From Acidobacteriaceae bacterium (lineage in GTDB: Bacteria > Acidobacteriota > Terriglobia > Terriglobales > Acidobacteriaceae): a DNA stretch of 7,303 nucleotides. A model generated the notes under the pieces. The model had not been told where the DNA came from. It saw nothing but the letters and a program-made list of their open reading frames with translations, and searched no databases. Positions 5,578-7,303 of this stretch are shown here, one piece after another. The position numbers and the translations under genes were made by a program. The DNA is taken from the NCBI GenBank assembly GCA_003135315.1, contig PLBD01000270.1:1-7303 (forward strand), given 5' to 3'. How positions within the stretch are numbered: position 1 is the first letter of the stretch; each line of letters starts with the position of its first letter.

Positions 5578-5985
5578 CTATCGCCGAGTGCGCGCTTCGG
5601 CCTCGGCTTCCCGCAGCGCTTCTTTGGGGACCTCGCGCAGACGCAGGCCAATTTCGAATTTCGGCGTGGTTGAACCGCGACCCCAGCGGCTGACCTCCCA
5701 GTGTCCCCGAACAAACTTCACGCCTGCCGCCTCCGACAGATCCACCAGCAGGGGATACTCGCCCGGGTAGAACTTCTGCGGCAGCGACGCTACCGGCTTG
5801 GTCTCCCACGTCGTGCCATCGGACGAGGTAAAGAGGCTGACCTCGATGGCCTCCTGCTCCACGATGGAGGTGACAGAGAGCGTCAGCAGAAAAACGCGAT
5901 TGGCAGCTTCGCTGATGTCAAGGGGCGTGCTGTCGCCCTTGGCGGTGATCACGGTGTTTGCAGGTACGAGGAAGGCATCGAGCAT
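5578..5985 (-). CDS. Conserved-looking hypothetical protein, probable beta-rich fold
   Basis: A 135-residue soluble protein without signal peptide or membrane helix. I do not recognise the family. The sequence alternates short hydrophobic strands with turns (RVFLLTLSVTSIV, AIEVSLFTSSDGTTWETKPVASL, YPLLVDLS, VKFVRGHWEVSRWG, KFEIGLRLREV). This suggests a compact beta-sandwich from about 10 to 118, then a charged helical tail (PKEALREAEAEARTRR). SDGTTW is a turn common in carbohydrate-binding-like or discoidin-like sandwiches, but that is only a resemblance. Start ATG 5985 has no Shine-Dalgarno. TAGAAT ten bases upstream and a CRP-type palindrome suggest it is transcribed from its own regulated promoter as a near-leaderless mRNA. 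Its TAG stop is in the same frame as the downstream TPR gene, 51 bases away. Confidence 0.75.
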   Translation of the reverse strand: MLDAFLVPANTVITAKGDSTPLDISEAANRVFLLTLSVTSIVEQEAIEVSLFTSSDGTTWETKPVASLPQKFYPGEYPLLVDLSEAAGVKFVRGHWEVSRWGRGSTTPKFEIGLRLREVPKEALREAEAEARTRR

Positions 5986-5994
5986 GACAGAATT

Positions 5995-6000
5995 ATTCTA
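5995..6000 (-). promoter_or_regulatory. -10 box TAGAAT of the small unknown gene
   Basis: TAGAAT (5/6 match to TATAAT) lies at exactly the same distance from the ATG as TATAAT does from the TTG of the TPR gene, again predicting a leader of about 3 bases (start near 5988). The -35 position (6018-6023) reads CTATCC and is not consensus, which fits an activator-dependent promoter. Confidence 0.45.
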
Positions 6001-6021
6001 CCGAAGCCGACATTCCCGGAT

Positions 6022-6037
6022 AGTGATGTCGATCACA
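6022..6037 (-). promoter_or_regulatory. Candidate CRP/FNR-family activator site, class II position
   Basis: The plus strand reads AGTGATGTCGATCACA, i.e. TGTGA-N6-TCACT on the minus strand. This is a 9/10 match to the E. coli CRP core TGTGA-N6-TCACA. Its centre (6029.5) is 41.5 bases upstream of the start predicted from TAGAAT, the classical class II activator position overlapping a poor -35. The site lies between the hydrolase stop and the small gene. Confidence 0.5.
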
Positions 6038-6046
6038 GCCGGAGAC

Positions 6047-6838
6047 TTATTGCCGCGGCAGGCCATCAAGAAAGCTCCGCAGCAGGCGGCCGAATTCTTC
6101 CGGCCGTTCCAGCGCCGCATAATGCCCGGCGCGGGGGATCACTTGCAACCGGCTGCCGGAAATCTGCTGCCGCATCAGCTCCGCTTCGCCTGTAGCCTCG
6201 TCTTCTCCGACGATGATCAGGGCAGGAACGTCGATCGTCTTCAGCGTCGGAACCGAGTCCGGACGGTCGGCCATGCCCTGCTGCACGCCGGCAAAGTCCT
6301 GCGGCGACATCTTCTGCATCATGCGGCGCGCCGCGTCTACGATGTCCGGCCGATTGGTGAGCGTCACCGGAGAAAGCACCTTGGGCAGCATCTCCTCGAT
6401 GAATCCTGCGCTACCTTCCCTCAGGACTTTGTCCGCCAGCGCCAGACGGTTCGCCCGGCTTTCCGGGGTTTCGGCAGTTGCGCGCGTGTTCGCCAGCACC
6501 AGAGCGGCAACGTGCTCGCGGTTTCGCCGCCAGAACTCGAACAGCGTGTACCCGCCGATGGAGACGCCGACAAAGAATCCCTTTGTGATTCGCTCCTCAC
6601 GGCAAAGCGCGGCCAGATCGGCGGCCAACTTCTCCATCGTGGCCGGGCCTTCGCCCAGTTCGGAATCGCCGTGCGCCCGCAGGTCGGGCATGACCAGCCG
6701 GTATCGAGTGCTGAGCTGTTCGGCCACAGGTCGCCAGAAGGTATGGTTTAGCGGAAACGGGTGCAGCAGGACAACAGCAGGGCCATCGCCCGCGACTTCG
6801 TAGAAGAGCAGGGCATCGGAGCTGCGGAACGTAGGCAT
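6047..6838 (-). CDS. Alpha/beta-fold hydrolase (PcaD-like)
   Basis: A 263-residue cytoplasmic enzyme of the alpha/beta-hydrolase fold, with normal length for the family. Visible landmarks are the oxyanion-hole strand VVLLHPFPLNHTFW (22-35), the DLRAHGDS loop (52-59) and the nucleophile elbow GVSIGG with Ser93. A cap region lies around 120-195, the acid is probably Asp213 in VGEDEATG, and the catalytic His239 is in AGHYAALERPEEF. The general sequence style resembles 3-oxoadipate enol-lactonases, but no aromatic-degradation genes are nearby, so only esterase/lactonase-type chemistry can be claimed; the substrate is unknown. There is no signal peptide. The start ATG 6838 has no clear Shine-Dalgarno; it is chosen because the first beta-strand (ALLFYEVAGDGPAVVLLH) begins soon after. 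It is 58 bases downstream of the PspC gene, with a stem-loop between them. Confidence 0.88.
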   Translation of the reverse strand: MPTFRSSDALLFYEVAGDGPAVVLLHPFPLNHTFWRPVAEQLSTRYRLVMPDLRAHGDSELGEGPATMEKLAADLAALCREERITKGFFVGVSIGGYTLFEFWRRNREHVAALVLANTRATAETPESRANRLALADKVLREGSAGFIEEMLPKVLSPVTLTNRPDIVDAARRMMQKMSPQDFAGVQQGMADRPDSVPTLKTIDVPALIIVGEDEATGEAELMRQQISGSRLQVIPRAGHYAALERPEEFGRLLRSFLDGLPRQ

Positions 6839-6868
6839 CGGTTCGCAAGCAAACGCAATACGGCCCTG

Positions 6869-6894
6869 ATCCTTCCGAACCTTCCTTGAAGGAT
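6869..6894 (-). repeat. 7-bp stem-loop just after the PspC stop codon
   Basis: ATCCTTC (6869-6875) and GAAGGAT (6888-6894) are perfect complements around a 12-base loop, beginning two bases after the TAA of the PspC gene. No T-run follows on the minus strand, so it is not a canonical intrinsic terminator. It may protect a 3' end, partly stop transcription, or limit readthrough into the hydrolase. Confidence 0.4.
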
Positions 6895-6896
6895 GA

Positions 6897-7220
6897 TTAC
6901 GAGCCTTGGTAGGGTTGCGGTGGCGTCGCCGGCGGCGCGACCGGTACGTACTCTGGCTCTTCCGGCATCACAATCCACGCAATGATGTAGGCCAGCACTC
7001 CCCCGCCGCCAAACAGGGCCACGATCAGCCAGACCACTCGAACTACGGTGACATCCAGGTCGAAGTATTCGGCGAAGCCGGCGCAGACTCCGGCGATCTT
7101 GCGATTGGCGCGCGAGCGCATCAGCTTACGCCGGCCGGCAACCGAGCCCAGCCGCGTGCCGCAATAGGCGCAGAGATTGGCGTCGTCCTGGATCACTTTG
7201 CCGCAGTAGTTGCAGTACAT
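6897..7220 (-). CDS. Zinc-ribbon plus PspC-domain membrane protein
   Basis: A 107-residue protein. Residues 3-20 form a short zinc ribbon, CxxC-x10-CxxC (Cys3, Cys6, Cys17, Cys20). A basic stretch (GRRKLMRSRANRK, 29-41) leads into a PspC domain (about 31-87) with the signature KIAGVCAGFAEYFDLDVTVVRVVWLI and a membrane helix through VALFGGGGVLAYIIAWIVMPEEPE. The tail (91-107) is Pro-rich. In enterobacteria PspC is a membrane sensor of the phage-shock response that relieves PspA inhibition of PspF. No PspA or PspF is present here, so the role is inferred as membrane-stress sensing or stabilisation only. The start is ATG 7220, four bases after GGAGG; an in-frame GTG at 7232 would put that GGAGG inside the gene and is less likely. 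A candidate promoter lies just upstream, so this may be the first gene of its unit. Confidence 0.9.
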   Translation of the reverse strand: MYCNYCGKVIQDDANLCAYCGTRLGSVAGRRKLMRSRANRKIAGVCAGFAEYFDLDVTVVRVVWLIVALFGGGGVLAYIIAWIVMPEEPEYVPVAPPATPPQPYQGS

Positions 7221-7224
7221 ATAG

Positions 7225-7229
7225 CCTCC
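7225..7229 (-). promoter_or_regulatory. Shine-Dalgarno GGAGG fixing the PspC start at ATG 7220
   Basis: GGAGG followed by CTAT and ATG. It has the same 4-base spacing as the nfeD site and decides for ATG 7220 over GTG 7232. Confidence 0.75.
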
Positions 7230-7246
7230 CACAGGATGATACGAGC

Positions 7247-7275
7247 AGGATAAGAAAAGGTTCCCCAGGATGCAA
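7247..7275 (-). promoter_or_regulatory. Candidate promoter of the PspC gene
   Basis: TTGCAT (7275-7270), a 17-base spacer and TATCCT (7252-7247). Three of six bases match the -35 consensus and four of six the -10. Transcription would begin near 7240, giving a leader of about 20 bases that carries the GGAGG. Confidence 0.35.
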
Positions 7276-7301
7276 CGTTGCGCCTGCGGTTTTACCGGCG
7301 C
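7272..7301. repeat. Palindrome and hairpin overlapping the PspC -35 region
   Basis: GCAACGTTGC at 7272-7281 is a perfect 10-bp palindrome that overlaps four bases of the candidate -35. Immediately beside it GCGCC (7280-7284) pairs with GGCGC (7297-7301), with an inner CGGT-TTT-ACCG alternative. This could be an operator for a dimeric regulator; the region continues beyond the window edge. Confidence 0.4.
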
Positions 7302-7303
7302 TA

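Noticed and set aside
5798..6751. Plus-strand open frame of 317 codons opposite the hydrolase and unknown gene
   Set aside because: The minus strand shows a full set of alpha/beta-hydrolase motifs; the plus frame shows none and crosses the intergenic region.

Overview
The window looks like chromosomal DNA from a member of the Acidobacteriota (Koribacter/Terriglobales type). This is an inference from gene content and order, the G+C-rich coding sequence, Ala/Pro-rich linkers and frequent GTG/TTG starts; no rRNA or other marker gene is present to prove it. Seven of the eight genes lie on the minus strand. The eighth is a small plus-strand gene at the left end.

Layout, left to right. Positions 1-408 hold no recognisable gene but carry a series of short inverted repeats in less G+C-rich DNA. 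At 409-693 (+) is a small secreted Lys/Gln-rich protein. It converges on a minus-strand series that reads from right to left: a zinc-ribbon/PspC membrane protein (7220-6897), an alpha/beta hydrolase (6838-6047), a small protein of unknown function (5985-5578), an exported protein with an N-terminal FlgO/TolB-like domain and TPR repeats (5526-3889), a long-form NfeD membrane serine protease (3858-2578), a slipin/stomatin SPFH protein (2370-1570) and a membrane-anchored SPOR-domain protein (1542-820).

The functional core is the NfeD-slipin pair, a protease and its SPFH membrane-scaffold partner. The SPOR protein follows closely, and a TPR protein that is probably periplasmic lies just upstream. 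PspC at the far right fits the same theme of cell-envelope homeostasis. None of this is a novel defence or mobile system; these are housekeeping or envelope genes.

The most interesting signals are regulatory. (1) The small unknown gene has a -10-like box that predicts an almost leaderless mRNA, and a CRP-type palindrome centred at -41.5 from the predicted start. (2) The TPR gene has a perfect TATAAT at the same distance from a TTG start that lacks a Shine-Dalgarno. (3) The nfeD Shine-Dalgarno is locked in a GNRA-capped hairpin that begins just after the preceding stop codon. (4) Two inverted arrays of a degenerate 7-base repeat (consensus CAGTAGC) separate nfeD from slipin, and one of them supplies the nfeD stop codon. 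Several annotated starts differ from the longest reading frame because ribosome-binding sites point to internal GTG/ATG codons.
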